From the NCBI RefSeq assembly GCF_000739085.1, contig NZ_CP009110.1, forward strand, positions 3,968,001-4,032,000: a DNA stretch of 64,000 bases. Direction: 5' to 3'. The notes below the pieces were generated by a model. It was not told the origin of the DNA, did no database searches, and worked only from the letters and a program-made list of their open reading frames with translations. Shown here one piece after another: positions 17,674 through 25,677 of the stretch. The translations under genes were made by a program, and so were the position numbers. This stretch comes from Amycolatopsis methanolica 239. GTDB lineage: Bacteria > Actinomycetota > Actinomycetes > Mycobacteriales > Pseudonocardiaceae. Each line of letters starts with the position of its first letter. Within the stretch, counting starts at the first letter, position 1.

Positions 17674-18154
17674 TCACGGAACGTGGTACAAGCAGCCGAA
17701 CAGCTGGGGCACCCGGCGCGGGTGCCCGGTGGTAGCGCACGTCAGCCCGGTGGCGGGGGAATCCCCCGCCACCGCGTTTCGCGCGGTGCGCCGGTCGCGG
17801 TCGTGCCCGTCCTGCCGGTGGAGCTGCGCACGCAGGTCCTCGAGCTGGGTTTCGGCGGCCGCGAGGCGCTGCTCGGTGTCGGCCAGCTGGTCCTGCAGAC
17901 CGATGATGCGGGCCGGCGGCGGCGAGGGTGTGGCCCTGGTCGAGCTGCTCCCGCAGCCGCGCCACCTGGGTGAGCTGGCGGCGGGAGTAGCGGCGGTGAC
18001 CGCCTTCGGAACGTTCCGGGCGCACCAGGCCGGCCGTGTCGAGGTTGCGCAGGAACGCCTCCTGCACGCCCAGCACCTTAGCGGCCTGCGCGGTGGGGAA
18101 CGCCGGGTAGTGCGGGTCGTCGAGCTTGTCGAGATCGGCCACCGCACCTCTCAT
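17674..18154 (-). pseudogene. MerR-family regulator with one frameshift
   Basis: From ATG 18154 the sequence gives MRGAVADLDKLDDPHYPAF, then a MerR winged helix (TAQAAKVLGVQEAFLRN, RPERSEGGHRRYSRRQL) through EQLDQGHTLAAA. Near 17925, in a GGC-repeat run, the frame changes and continues ARIIGLQDQLADTEQRLAA to the stop at 17674. The second half is the expected antiparallel coiled coil of MerR dimers. A single base in a simple repeat separates the parts, so sequencing error is a real possibility. It is divergent from hsp20 and is the obvious candidate regulator, like HspR, which is also a MerR protein. Confidence 0.7.
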
Positions 18155-18189
18155 GCCGGGCAACATCCTCGCCTGCCTGCTCCAGGTTA

Positions 18190-18235
18190 GCTACACCAAG
18201 TCCTTAATCTAAACGATAGCCTATGATGAACTAAA
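18190..18235. promoter_or_regulatory. AT-rich divergent promoter region of merR and hsp20
   Basis: This stretch of about 45 bp is far richer in A and T than its surroundings and separates the divergent MerR and Hsp20 genes. TATGAT (18222-18227) is a good -10 match for hsp20, but I find no clear -35. The HspR consensus CTTGAGT-N7-ACTCAAG is not present. Confidence 0.4.
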
Positions 18236-18321
18236 TCTGCAGTGTCGGGAACAGATTTGGTGAGTGCGGCGTTGTAAGGGTCGACCGAACCGACACACAG
18301 GAGAACGGAGGTGCATGGTCG

Positions 18322-18753
18322 ATGTTGATGCGGACTGACCCGTTCCGGGAGCTGGACCGGCTGACCCAGCAGTTCTTCGGCAGCACCGGCACCGTGACGC
18401 GGCCGGCGGCGATGCCCATGGACGCCTACCGGTCCGGTCACGAGTACGTGGTGCAGTTCGACCTGCCCGGTGTCGCGCCGGAGTCGATCGACCTGAACGT
18501 GGAGCGCAACATGCTCACCGTCAAGGCCGAACGCCACCCGGACTACGCCGACGGTGCCGATGTGCAGGTGTCCGAGCGGCCGCGCGGGGTGTTCTCGCGG
18601 CAGCTGTTCCTCGGCGAGGCACTCGATGCCGACAACATCAAGGCCCACTACGACGCCGGGGTGCTGACGCTGCGGATCCCGGTGGCCGAGCAGGCCAAGC
18701 CGCGCCGGATCGCTATCACCGGCGGCCGCGAGGCGAAGCAGATCAACGCCTGA
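18322..18753 (+). CDS. Hsp20/alpha-crystallin small heat-shock protein
   Basis: A 143-residue cytoplasmic chaperone that binds unfolding proteins as an oligomer. The start [14 protein letters not shown] is the conserved beginning of actinobacterial 18-kDa antigen-type small heat-shock proteins. The alpha-crystallin domain spans about residues 33-130, with [36 protein letters not shown] and [16 protein letters not shown] (the GVLTL signature). ATG 18322 has GGAGG ten bases upstream. A second ATG at 18315, in another frame, opens a seven-codon peptide that overlaps the start. Divergent from the MerR gene, which may control it. Confidence 0.9.
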   Translation: MLMRTDPFRELDRLTQQFFGSTGTVTRPAAMPMDAYRSGHEYVVQFDLPGVAPESIDLNVERNMLTVKAERHPDYADGADVQVSERPRGVFSRQLFLGEALDADNIKAHYDAGVLTLRIPVAEQAKPRRIAITGGREAKQINA

Positions 18754-18807
18754 CACTCGCACCGGTGCCCGGTGAGCTGGCGATGCGGGCCCCCTGGGCG
18801 ACAACAA

Positions 18808-18822
18808 CCCCGCCCAGCGGGG
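18808..18822 (+). terminator. Weak hairpin after hsp20
   Basis: CCCCGC-CCA-GCGGGG forms a 6-bp stem with a 3-base loop 55 bp beyond the hsp20 stop. There is no T-run; a terminator role is only possible. Confidence 0.3.
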
Positions 18823-18905
18823 CCTCGCGCACCGCAGAATAAGCGCGCGGCGAGTACACGCCGAAAGCGTGACCGCCGTCCTCACCGGGGCAAGGGAGGC
18901 GAACG

Positions 18906-19340
18906 GTGAGCGAGATCGATCTGCGTGACAGCCTGCAGCAGGCGCGCGACCAGCTGGCCGCGGCCGAGCAAGTCCTCACCGCGTCCGCGCCGACTCCAGC
19001 CGCTCTGTACAGGCGTCGACGGCGCCATGCAGATCAGCGCCGCGCTGGACCCTGGGCCAGACCGTGGTGCGACGGGCACCTACCGCCCTCGACCACACCA
19101 GCGGGCCGCACCTGGAGGAGCTGCTGGCCGACCCGCGCGCGATGCACGGGTGCCTGATCACCGGCCACAAGCTGCCGCACCAGCCCGCGACGACCTGCAG
19201 ATCTTCTTCACCAACCCAAACGCCGCCCCCGGAAGGACGCTGGGACCCCACAGTCTGCGGCGGTCGCCGGACCGGCAGCGCCGCTGCCCCCGCCGGAACC
19301 AGCCATCCTGGGAAGGATGCCCACATGCACGCGGCGGACG
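18906..19340 (+). pseudogene. Frameshifted hypothetical gene
   Basis: GTG 18906 opens MSEIDLRDSLQQARDQLAA, which reads like an amphipathic helix, but the signal then moves between frames: TGVDGAMQISAALDPG, HLEELLADPRAMHGCLIT, then DLQIFFTNPNAAPG. The pieces look like parts of one protein of about 120 residues broken by two or three indels. I do not recognise the family. It follows hsp20 on the same strand. Confidence 0.3.
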
Positions 19341-19351
19341 GGGACACGGAG

Positions 19352-19708
19352 TTAAGACCGAGTGCCGCTTGGCATCACCGGCGCTTCTCGGCATCGGCAA
19401 CGCTCAATTCGACAACAATGCACAGCGACCCCAACGTCGCGTAGAAACCCACGTACGCGCCGGTGAGCAGGTGCGCCTCGCGCCGCGGCAGTCCCCTGAT
19501 CAACGGTCGTGGATGAAGGGCATTCCCAGCAGCACGGGATCGACTCTTGCTGCTCGTTGGCGTTGGCGGTCGAGGTCGGCCGCCTTGCGGGCGGCGGTGT
19601 TCGCGCTGACTGTGAGCCGTCGACTTCGCCCAGCCAGTTGTTCATCTTCGCCTCGGTGATGCGGTCGTGCAGGTTGCGCACGATCTCGGCGAGGCGATCA
19701 CCTAGCAC
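19352..19708 (-). pseudogene. Relic similar to a recombinase/integrase-type C-terminal tail
   Basis: The minus-strand frame from 19708 begins LGDRLAEIVRNLHDRITEAKMNNWLGEVDG and then degenerates. That segment resembles the C-terminal helical region found in some actinobacterial plasmid integrase or transposase proteins. No catalytic region is nearby. I rate the family call as weak. The surrounding 18.8-19.9 kb contains no intact gene. Confidence 0.3.
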
Positions 19709-19892
19709 GCATCCCGAGACTTCCGCTGATCGAGGTGCTCATCCGACGGATGGCCACGCCGCCGACCACTGCGCGGGTTCTTGCTGTCGCCAGCGACGCT
19801 GCAACGCCATGCAAGCCCTTACCGCGTCGGTGCCGGCGGTGAGTTGCTCAGCTGGCGGCTTTCCAGGGCCTCTTCTTCGGTCATAGGGCAGC

Positions 19893-20787
19893 TCAGCTGG
19901 GCAGACGCCAACCGGATGATGACCTCTTCGCCGCTGCGATTGCCGGGTACGGGTGGTCGAAGCCGCGGTCGCATTCGGCTTTCAGTGGCTTGTAGACGTC
20001 GTAGATCGCCTGTCCCATAGCGTGATCGTTAGGCCAGAGCGAAGTCAGAGCGAGCTGCAACGCCCCGTCCGACGTCTGATTCATCTCGGCGTCTTCGACG
20101 TGCTCACCCAGCCCGGGGAACACGAGCACGCTCGCGGAGGCAGTGACCTCCTCCAACGGGGCCTCTAGGCGGTACCCGGGGTGTCTCGACTTGATCTCCT
20201 GCGTCCACAAGTAACTATCCGCGCGGGCCACTCCCTGGCAAATGCCGAGGTACCCCTTGACATCAAGATCCGGCGGTGCCGTGGGGTCCCGGCGCCCATA
20301 ACGCTTCCACCAGGGCAGCCGCTGCAGGATGGGAGACCGCAGCGCGTCCGACGTCAGTGCCGGGTCGAAGCAGTAGAACAGGTCCGGCCTGGCCGGATCG
20401 CACGGCGCCGGACCTCCCGGTACGACCTTGGAACGGGGCACCGCCGAGGTGGATGCAGGCGCAAGACTGGATGCTGGCCCTGCCGGGGTGGGCCTGGGCG
20501 AGTCGTCCCTGCTCGCCGAGATCGCCACGACCACCACGCCGAGCACCGCCACCACGGTGACCACCGCGACGATCAACCAGGCTGTCCGATTCGGGTTCCG
20601 CGAGCCACTCGCTGCGGCAGGCTGGTGCTGCCAGGACGGCGGCGGGAGCGACGTGGGCGGTTCCCGGGCGGCAGTACGTGGCGCCCCGCTCGTCAACCCA
20701 GGCACCCGGATGCGTCCGCGACGGCCAGACCGGGCGGCCACAGTTCGGGCATCGGGCCTGCGGCAGGCCGCCGTTGCTGCTGGTCAT
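19893..20787 (-). pseudogene. Single-pass membrane protein with N-terminal zinc ribbon, one frameshift
   Basis: ATG 20787 opens MTSSNGGLPQARCPNCGRPV and continues to a second cysteine (ERGATYCRPG), a short zinc ribbon. Near 20670 the frame changes and continues through a proline-rich linker, a transmembrane helix (WLIVAVVTVVAVLGVVVVAI) and an extracellular domain of about 190 residues ending at 19893. That domain contains PCDPARPDLFYCFDP, LGICQGVARADSYLW and AECDRGFDHPYPA. The plan of cytoplasmic zinc ribbon, single helix and secreted domain is common among uncharacterised actinobacterial proteins. It is divergent from the lipoprotein-type genes at 21030. Function unknown. Confidence 0.55.
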
Positions 20788-21000
20788 GACCGGCCCACCC
20801 CAGAATCGCCCAGCGCGCTCACCACGCCACCCCCACACGAGAACGTCGATCAACTCCCCAGCGTCACGATAGCGCCACCACCCCTCCCTGCGCGGGTGAT
20901 CTCGCACGACCACCGGCGATCCGGGCCGGCAGACCGCGGGCAGCCGCGCGCCGGATGCACCGAAAGCGGCTATCTGTGCTGCTCAGACCGCTGCGCTGGC

Positions 21001-21006
21001 TACAAT
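21001..21006 (+). promoter_or_regulatory. -10 element TACAAT
   Basis: TACAAT in a GC-rich setting is a good -10 box; the -35 is not clear. It would place transcription near 21013, downstream of the ATG at 20955 and 17 bases ahead of the apparent ACG start of the next gene. Confidence 0.4.
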
Positions 21007-21029
21007 GTCGATCGCACGAGGGGGAGAAC

Positions 21030-22217
21030 ACGAACCATCCACAATGGCCTGGACAGCCGCGCCCGCACGGGAATCCACCGCACCCCGGTCCGTATCCGCC
21101 GCCGGTGTACCCGCAGCCCTACCCGCCGCTGGCCTATCCCCAGCCGCCTGCTCGGCCGCCCCGGCGCCGGCGCGGCACGCTCATCGCCACCTGCATCGCG
21201 CTGGTCGCCGTCGCCGCGATCGCCGCGACGCTCGTGATCACCCTGCGCCCCAGCGCGCCACCGGCAGCCGCGATCACCGAGTACCAAGCTCCCGCGAACG
21301 GGTCCGGCTACGACACCGCTGTCTGGGACCAGCCCATCCCGCTGCCGGTCGGGGCGAACCTGTGTTCCTGGATGCCCGAGATGGCGGAAGCCTCCGGCAG
21401 CCTCGGCGGCGGCGTGGTCCGCACCAGTGATGGCAGCGTCGAGGGCGGCCCCGGCTGCTCGTTCAGACTCGCCGACGGCAACGTCATCCAGGTCCGCAAC
21501 GGCCCCTTCTACGCGATCAACCAGTACACCAGCGTGCTCGAGGCCGCGACCTTCGCCGGCATCCCCGGCCGGATGTACTCCTTCATCCCCGCCGACGACC
21601 CCGACGTCACCTGTACCGCGCAGCTGGCCGGCCGATCCATCGCGGTACCTGCCGTCGACGCATTCGCCCTCGACAACAACGGCGACCAGCAGGCCATGTG
21701 CGCGCTCGCCCGGCAAGGGATGGAGCTGCTCGCCCGGCGTTACGTGCCGCTGCCCGGCGGAACACCTGCCCGCGACGCCATCCAGGACCTGCCCCCCGGC
21801 GCGCTGGATGCGACATCGGCGTGCGACCTCGCCGGAACGGCCCTCTACCACCTCAACGTCTCCTACCGCGAAGAAGCGCGGCAGCGCGGCAGCACCGCAC
21901 TGGGCACCACCTGCATGTCGGCCGGGCAGGAGAACACCGCGACCTTCCTGCTGACCACCGGCACACCCGGCCTCGCCGGAGTCCCCCCGGTCGCCGGCGC
22001 GAAGGTCACCACCAGCCGTTTCGGCACCTCCTACACGCTGCGCCTGGAGCAGGAACTCGCCCGGTGCACCGCCAGCCTCGAGTTCACCGGCGGCAAGGTG
22101 TTCCAGCTGACCACCGGGCCGGACCGAAACAAGCCGGACAACTCCGCCTGCCAGGCAGCCCGCGTCGCCCTCGCCTACGTCGTCCGTCAGCAACTTCTGG
22201 ACTCGACCTTCCCGTAG
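21030..22217 (+). CDS. Membrane-anchored extracellular protein, proline-rich N-terminus
   Basis: About 395 residues. A cytoplasmic N-terminus rich in Pro, Tyr and Gln (HPGPYPPPVYPQPYPPLA) is followed by a basic stop and one membrane helix (GTLIATCIALVAVAAIAATLVIT). An extracellular domain with eight or so cysteines follows, including NLCSWMP, GPGCSFRL, DVTCTAQL and TSACDLAG. It looks like a repeated DUF3558-like fold. The conserved coding signal seems to begin NHPQWPGQP right after an in-frame ACG at 21030, preceded by GGGGGAG. The only in-frame ATG is 20955, upstream of the likely promoter. Start uncertain; function unknown. The DUF3558-type lipoprotein follows 98 bp later. Confidence 0.6.
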   Translation, partial: TNHPQWPGQPRPHGNPPHPGPYPPPVYPQPYPPLAYPQPPARPPRRRRGTLIATCIALVAVAAIAATLVITLRPSAPPAAAITEYQAPANGSGYDTAVWDQPIPLPVGANLCSWMPEMAEASGSLGGGVVRTSDGSVEGGPGCSFRLADGNVIQVRNGPFYAINQYTSVLEAATFAGIPGRMYSFIPADDPDVTCTAQLAGRSIAVPAVDAFALDNNGDQQAMCALARQGMELLARRYVPLPGGTPARDAIQDLPPGALDATSACDLAGTALYHLNVSYREEARQRGSTALGTTCMSAGQENTATFLLTTGTPGLAGVPPVAGAKVTTSRFGTSYTLRLEQELARCTASLEFTGGKVFQLTTGPDRNKPDNSACQAARVALAYVVRQQLLDSTFP

Positions 22218-22315
22218 CCGCACCGTCACGGTCACCGAGACCGCGGAGCCCGAGGAGGCCCGGCCCCCGCCGGAGTCGCGGACCTGCCGCCCACCCGCAC
22301 AGCGTGAGGACAACG

Positions 22316-22828
22316 TTGAACCGTCGCCGCATCCTGCCGATGATCGCCACCGCCCTCTGCGGCGCACTCGCCACAACCGGTTGCACCACGGCCACCGCCG
22401 GCACCCCCGGCCCAGCATCAGGCCTCAGCCCCGGCACCGACGTCTTCGCGGGAATGAACGCCTGCCGCGTGCTGGACCAACTCCTCACCGGGCAAGGGTT
22501 CAACCCCGGCGAGAACAAGAGCGCCCGCAACGAATGCACCGCCAACAAATCCCGATACGGCGCCTACTCCCTCGCCCTCGACCCGGTGCAAGGCCTGGCC
22601 GCCTTCCGCGAGAACAACCCCGGCGCCGCCCAGATCCGCATCAACGACCGCCCAGGCCTCTACATCTACGACACCGGCTTCCAGCTCTGCGCCCTGGCCA
22701 TCGAGATCACCGAACAATCCCGGGTCCTCGTCATCGCCTCAATGATCAACTCGCCGCAGGACCAAACCTGCCACAACGCCAAAAGCCTCGCCGAACGCCT
22801 CGAACCCTCCCTGCCCACGCCGCCCTGA
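22316..22828 (+). CDS. DUF3558-type lipoprotein
   Basis: A 170-residue exported lipoprotein. TTG 22316, with GAGGA five bases upstream, starts a basic signal peptide (LNRRRILPMIATALCGAL) that ends in a lipobox-like ATTGC. The mature part has CRVLDQLLTGQGFNPGE, NECTANKSRYGAYSLALD and LCALAIEITEQSRVLV, the pattern of the DUF3558 family common in Pseudonocardiaceae and mycobacteria. It is probably anchored to the outer face of the membrane. It probably shares a transcript with the membrane protein ending at 22217. No enzymatic role is known. Confidence 0.7.
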   Translation: MNRRRILPMIATALCGALATTGCTTATAGTPGPASGLSPGTDVFAGMNACRVLDQLLTGQGFNPGENKSARNECTANKSRYGAYSLALDPVQGLAAFRENNPGAAQIRINDRPGLYIYDTGFQLCALAIEITEQSRVLVIASMINSPQDQTCHNAKSLAERLEPSLPTPP

Positions 22829-23144
22829 GGATGTCGAGGCCGAGGTGTACATCGACGCTGGGCAGGCGTAAGGGGTTCCTCCGTGGTGCGGCTGGGGGTT
22901 GTCGGAACGCTCGCCGCAGGAAGGAGTGATCGACGACCACAGCGCCAGCCCCCTCGGCCGTCGAACGAGGCATCATTGCCGAGTTCGACCGCACGTAATC
23001 CTTCGGCCTGGCACACGGACCGCTGGTCCAGCTGTTCCAGGTATCAACACAGCGCCGCCAGACGAGCGACGGGTCGGTGCGCTCTCTCTGTGTCCCTGAT
23101 TTCCGAAATGCTGACGGGCCGGCGAGTGGGACGATGTCGCGATG
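22829..23144. other. No gene recognised
   Basis: The open frames here have no ribosome site and no family pattern I can recognise. The stretch separates the lipoprotein gene from the tail of a broken phosphotransferase gene. Confidence 0.3.
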
Positions 23145-23611
23145 TCACGCCTCCCACGCCGCGAGTTCGTCCTCGGGAAGCGGATCGTCGAACGAGTCCG
23201 GCACGCGGCAGGGCACGAAACCCAACTCCCTGTCCGGCGGCTCCTCAACCGCCACCAACTTGGCCATCGGCCTACCCACACCTTTCCTCACGAGGGTCAA
23301 CACGGTGGAGCGCTCACGCCCGCGCAGCAGCGGTGAGTGCCGGGCGGTGCGGCGGGGGGTGGTCCCGTTCCAGCAGTTCCAGATGCCCCAGATAGCGATG
23401 GCGAACGCGGTTCGTGTGGCGGCTGGAGTGGCCCGCCAGCACAGTACGGACTCGGCCCAGCGTTCCGCAGCCTTCGGCTCATGGCCGGCGGCGATGAGCC
23501 GAGGTATGAGGAACGCTGTGTCAACGGCCGGGTTGCCCCACCGAGACCAGGCGCAATCCACAACCCGCGCACTGTCATCGCTGGCGAAGATGTTGAGCGA
23601 GTGCAGGTACT
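23145..23611 (-). pseudogene. Aminoglycoside phosphotransferase-fold protein, 3' fragment
   Basis: About 155 C-terminal residues of an APH/choline-kinase-fold protein: LHSLNIFASDDSARVVDCAW (the catalytic-loop Asn region and the metal-binding Asp of the VDW motif), then GNPAVDTAFLIPRLIAAGH. It ends DPLPEDELAAWEA at 23145. The N-terminal lobe and the HGD catalytic aspartate are lost at the junction near 23611, where a plus-strand TetR fragment begins. The typical VVDWAW reads VVDCAW here. Such proteins phosphorylate small molecules; substrate unknown. Confidence 0.65.
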
Positions 23612-24042
23612 TCGAGACGGTGAAGCTGTACTGGGCCGAGTACGAGAAGACGCTCCGGTCAGCGCTCACCCAGGTCCCGCTGCTCCCCGCGTTGCGGGAG
23701 GTCCTGGTGATGCCCGCGCAACTCGGAACCGTGGCCTCCGACCCGCAGGCCCCGCACGGCTGCGTGATGGGCAACACCGTCGCGGAACTCGTCCCCCACG
23801 ACGCCGAAGCCAGCACGCTCGTCACCGACGCGTTCGCCCGGTTCGCCGACGTGATGATCGAGCCGCTCCGGCAAGCCCGGGAACGCGGGGAAGTCAGCAC
23901 CGCCTCCCCGCCCGAAGCGCAGGCGTAGCGCCTGCTCGTCCTCGCCCAGGGCACCTCGCTCCTGGCGCGCACGGGAACCGGCCCGGCGACCGCCACCGCC
24001 GCGATCGACGCCGCCTTCGCGGGACTACGCGCGGAGGACTGA
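23612..24042 (+). pseudogene. TetR-family regulator, C-terminal fragment with in-frame stop
   Basis: The frame begins in mid-protein with YFETVKLYWAEYEKTL and continues LREVLVMPAQLGTVAS, HGCVMGNTVAELVPHD and ADVMIEPLRQARERGEV. This is the ligand-binding half of a TetR/AcrR repressor. A TAG at 23926-23928 interrupts it, after which the same frame resumes LLVLAQGTSLLARTG to TGA 24042. The DNA-binding helix-turn-helix is missing. One point mutation and a 5' deletion therefore separate it from a functional gene. Confidence 0.7.
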
Positions 24043-24063
24043 CCAGGCAGCGGGCAGACGGGC

Positions 24064-25539
24064 TCAGCCGAGCGTGAACGGGTCGCGCGTGCCGCCGGTC
24101 AGCTCGACCCACACCGACTTCGTCTGGGTGTAGGCCTCGATCGCGTCCACACCGTTCTCCCGGCCGATGCCGGACTGGCCGTAACCGCCGAAGGGGACAC
24201 TGGGCGCCACGACCCGGTAGGCGTTGATCCACACCGTGCCGGCCCGGACCCTGGCCGCGACGCGGTGCGCCCGGTGCACGTCCTTGGTCCACACGGCGCC
24301 GGCGAGACCGAACGCCGTGTCGTTGGCCAGTTCCACCGCCTCGTCCTCGTCGTGGAAGGTGAGCGTGGACAGCACCGGGCCGAAGACCTCCTCGCGCACG
24401 ACCGTGGACTCCGGACCGACCCCGGTCAGCACGGTCGGTTTGACGAACAACCCGCCCAGCCCCGCGTCGGCGGCGCCGCCGTAGGCGAGGGTCGCGCCTT
24501 CCTCCTGCGCGGTCTTCAGGTAGTCCATGACCTTGGCGTATTGGGGTGCGTTGGCAACCGGGCCCATCTCGGTGCCGGGGTCCATCGGATCGCCGAGTGC
24601 GATCGTCGCGGCGCGGTCGGCCACCAGCCGCACCAGTTCGTCGTGCACCGACTCGTGCACGACCAGACGCGAGCCGGCCATGCAGGTCTGCCCCGTCGCG
24701 GCGAAGACCCCGGCGACGACACCGTTGGCCGCAGCCGCCAGGTCGGCGTCGGCGAAGACGATCTGCGGCGACTTCCCGCCCAGTTCCAGCGTCACCGGGT
24801 TGAGGTTGTCCGCCGCGGCGTGCGCGACGCGGCGCCCGGTGGCGGTGGAGCCGGTGAACGCGACCTTGTCCACGCCAGGGTGCCCGGCCAGCGCGGCACC
24901 CACCTGCGGGTCCTGGCTGGTGACGACGTTGACCACGCCGGGCGGGAACCCGGCCTGGTCGAACAGCTCCGCGAACGCGACCGAGGAGGCGGGGGCGTGT
25001 TCGGACGGTTTGACGACCACCGTGCAGCCGGCGGCGAGCGCGGGCGCGAGTTTCCAGGTGAGCAGCAGCAGGGGCGAGTTCCACGGCGTGATCGCGGCGA
25101 CCACCCCGATGGGCTCCTTGCGGGTGTAGACGAGGTAGTCCGGGTTGGGCGAAGGGATCTGCCGTCCCTCGACCTTGTCGGCCAGGCCCGCGTAGTAGTG
25201 GAACCAGGAACTCAGCCCGGCCATCTGGCCGATCATCTCCCGGTACAGCTTGCCGGAGTCGCTGACCTCCAGCCGGGCCAGGCGTTCGGCGTTGCCGGCG
25301 ATCACCTCCGCGGCCCGGCGCATCAGCCGGGCCCTGGCGAACCCGGTCGTGCCACCCCACTCCCCCGTCAACGCCGACCGGGCGGCCGCGACCGCCGCGT
25401 CCACGTCCACCGGCGCGGCGTCGGCCAGCTCGGCCCACGCCTGGCCGGTGTAGGGGTTCACCGACCGGAACGTCGCCCCGGACGTCGCGTCCACCGGCTT
25501 GCCACCGATCACCAGCTTGAAGCGCTCGAACTCCGCCAT
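24064..25539 (-). CDS. NAD(P)-dependent aldehyde dehydrogenase
   Basis: A 491-residue member of the aldehyde dehydrogenase superfamily, oxidising an aldehyde to the acid. Cofactor-binding TPWNSPLLLLTWKLAPAL and VVVKPSEHAP, the GSTATGRRV turn, the general-base glutamate in VTLELGGKSP and the catalytic cysteine in ATGQTCMAGSR are all in place. EEVFGPVLS is the late signature. The pattern is closest to betaine-aldehyde/aromatic-aldehyde dehydrogenases. ATG 25539 was chosen because GAGGAC lies just upstream. It is on the same strand as the monooxygenase and esterase but separated from them by a strong hairpin. Confidence 0.88.
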   Translation of the reverse strand: MAEFERFKLVIGGKPVDATSGATFRSVNPYTGQAWAELADAAPVDVDAAVAAARSALTGEWGGTTGFARARLMRRAAEVIAGNAERLARLEVSDSGKLYREMIGQMAGLSSWFHYYAGLADKVEGRQIPSPNPDYLVYTRKEPIGVVAAITPWNSPLLLLTWKLAPALAAGCTVVVKPSEHAPASSVAFAELFDQAGFPPGVVNVVTSQDPQVGAALAGHPGVDKVAFTGSTATGRRVAHAAADNLNPVTLELGGKSPQIVFADADLAAAANGVVAGVFAATGQTCMAGSRLVVHESVHDELVRLVADRAATIALGDPMDPGTEMGPVANAPQYAKVMDYLKTAQEEGATLAYGGAADAGLGGLFVKPTVLTGVGPESTVVREEVFGPVLSTLTFHDEDEAVELANDTAFGLAGAVWTKDVHRAHRVAARVRAGTVWINAYRVVAPSVPFGGYGQSGIGRENGVDAIEAYTQTKSVWVELTGGTRDPFTLG

Positions 25540-25633
25540 CGGTCCGTCCTCGTCGACGAGTGCGTGACGTTGTCGTTCCACGGTAGGCGCGGCACAGCCC
25601 GCGGGCCACCCTGAACCAACCCGGCGGGACCGT

Positions 25634-25661
25634 GGGGGTGCCGGTCCCGGCCGGCACCCCC
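25634..25661 (-). terminator. Terminator after the monooxygenase gene
   Basis: GGGGGTGCCGG (25634-25644) pairs exactly with CCGGCACCCCC (25651-25661) around a 6-base loop, just beyond the stop of the minus-strand monooxygenase gene. Flanking CCCGGCGG and CCGCCGGG can extend the structure. Confidence 0.6.
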
Positions 25662-25677
25662 GCCGGGTGAGGGCTGC

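Noticed and set aside
22746..23016. Minus-strand frames resembling a transposase tail
   Set aside because: Resemblance is limited to a few residues in Arg/Pro-rich sequence; not enough to call an IS relic.
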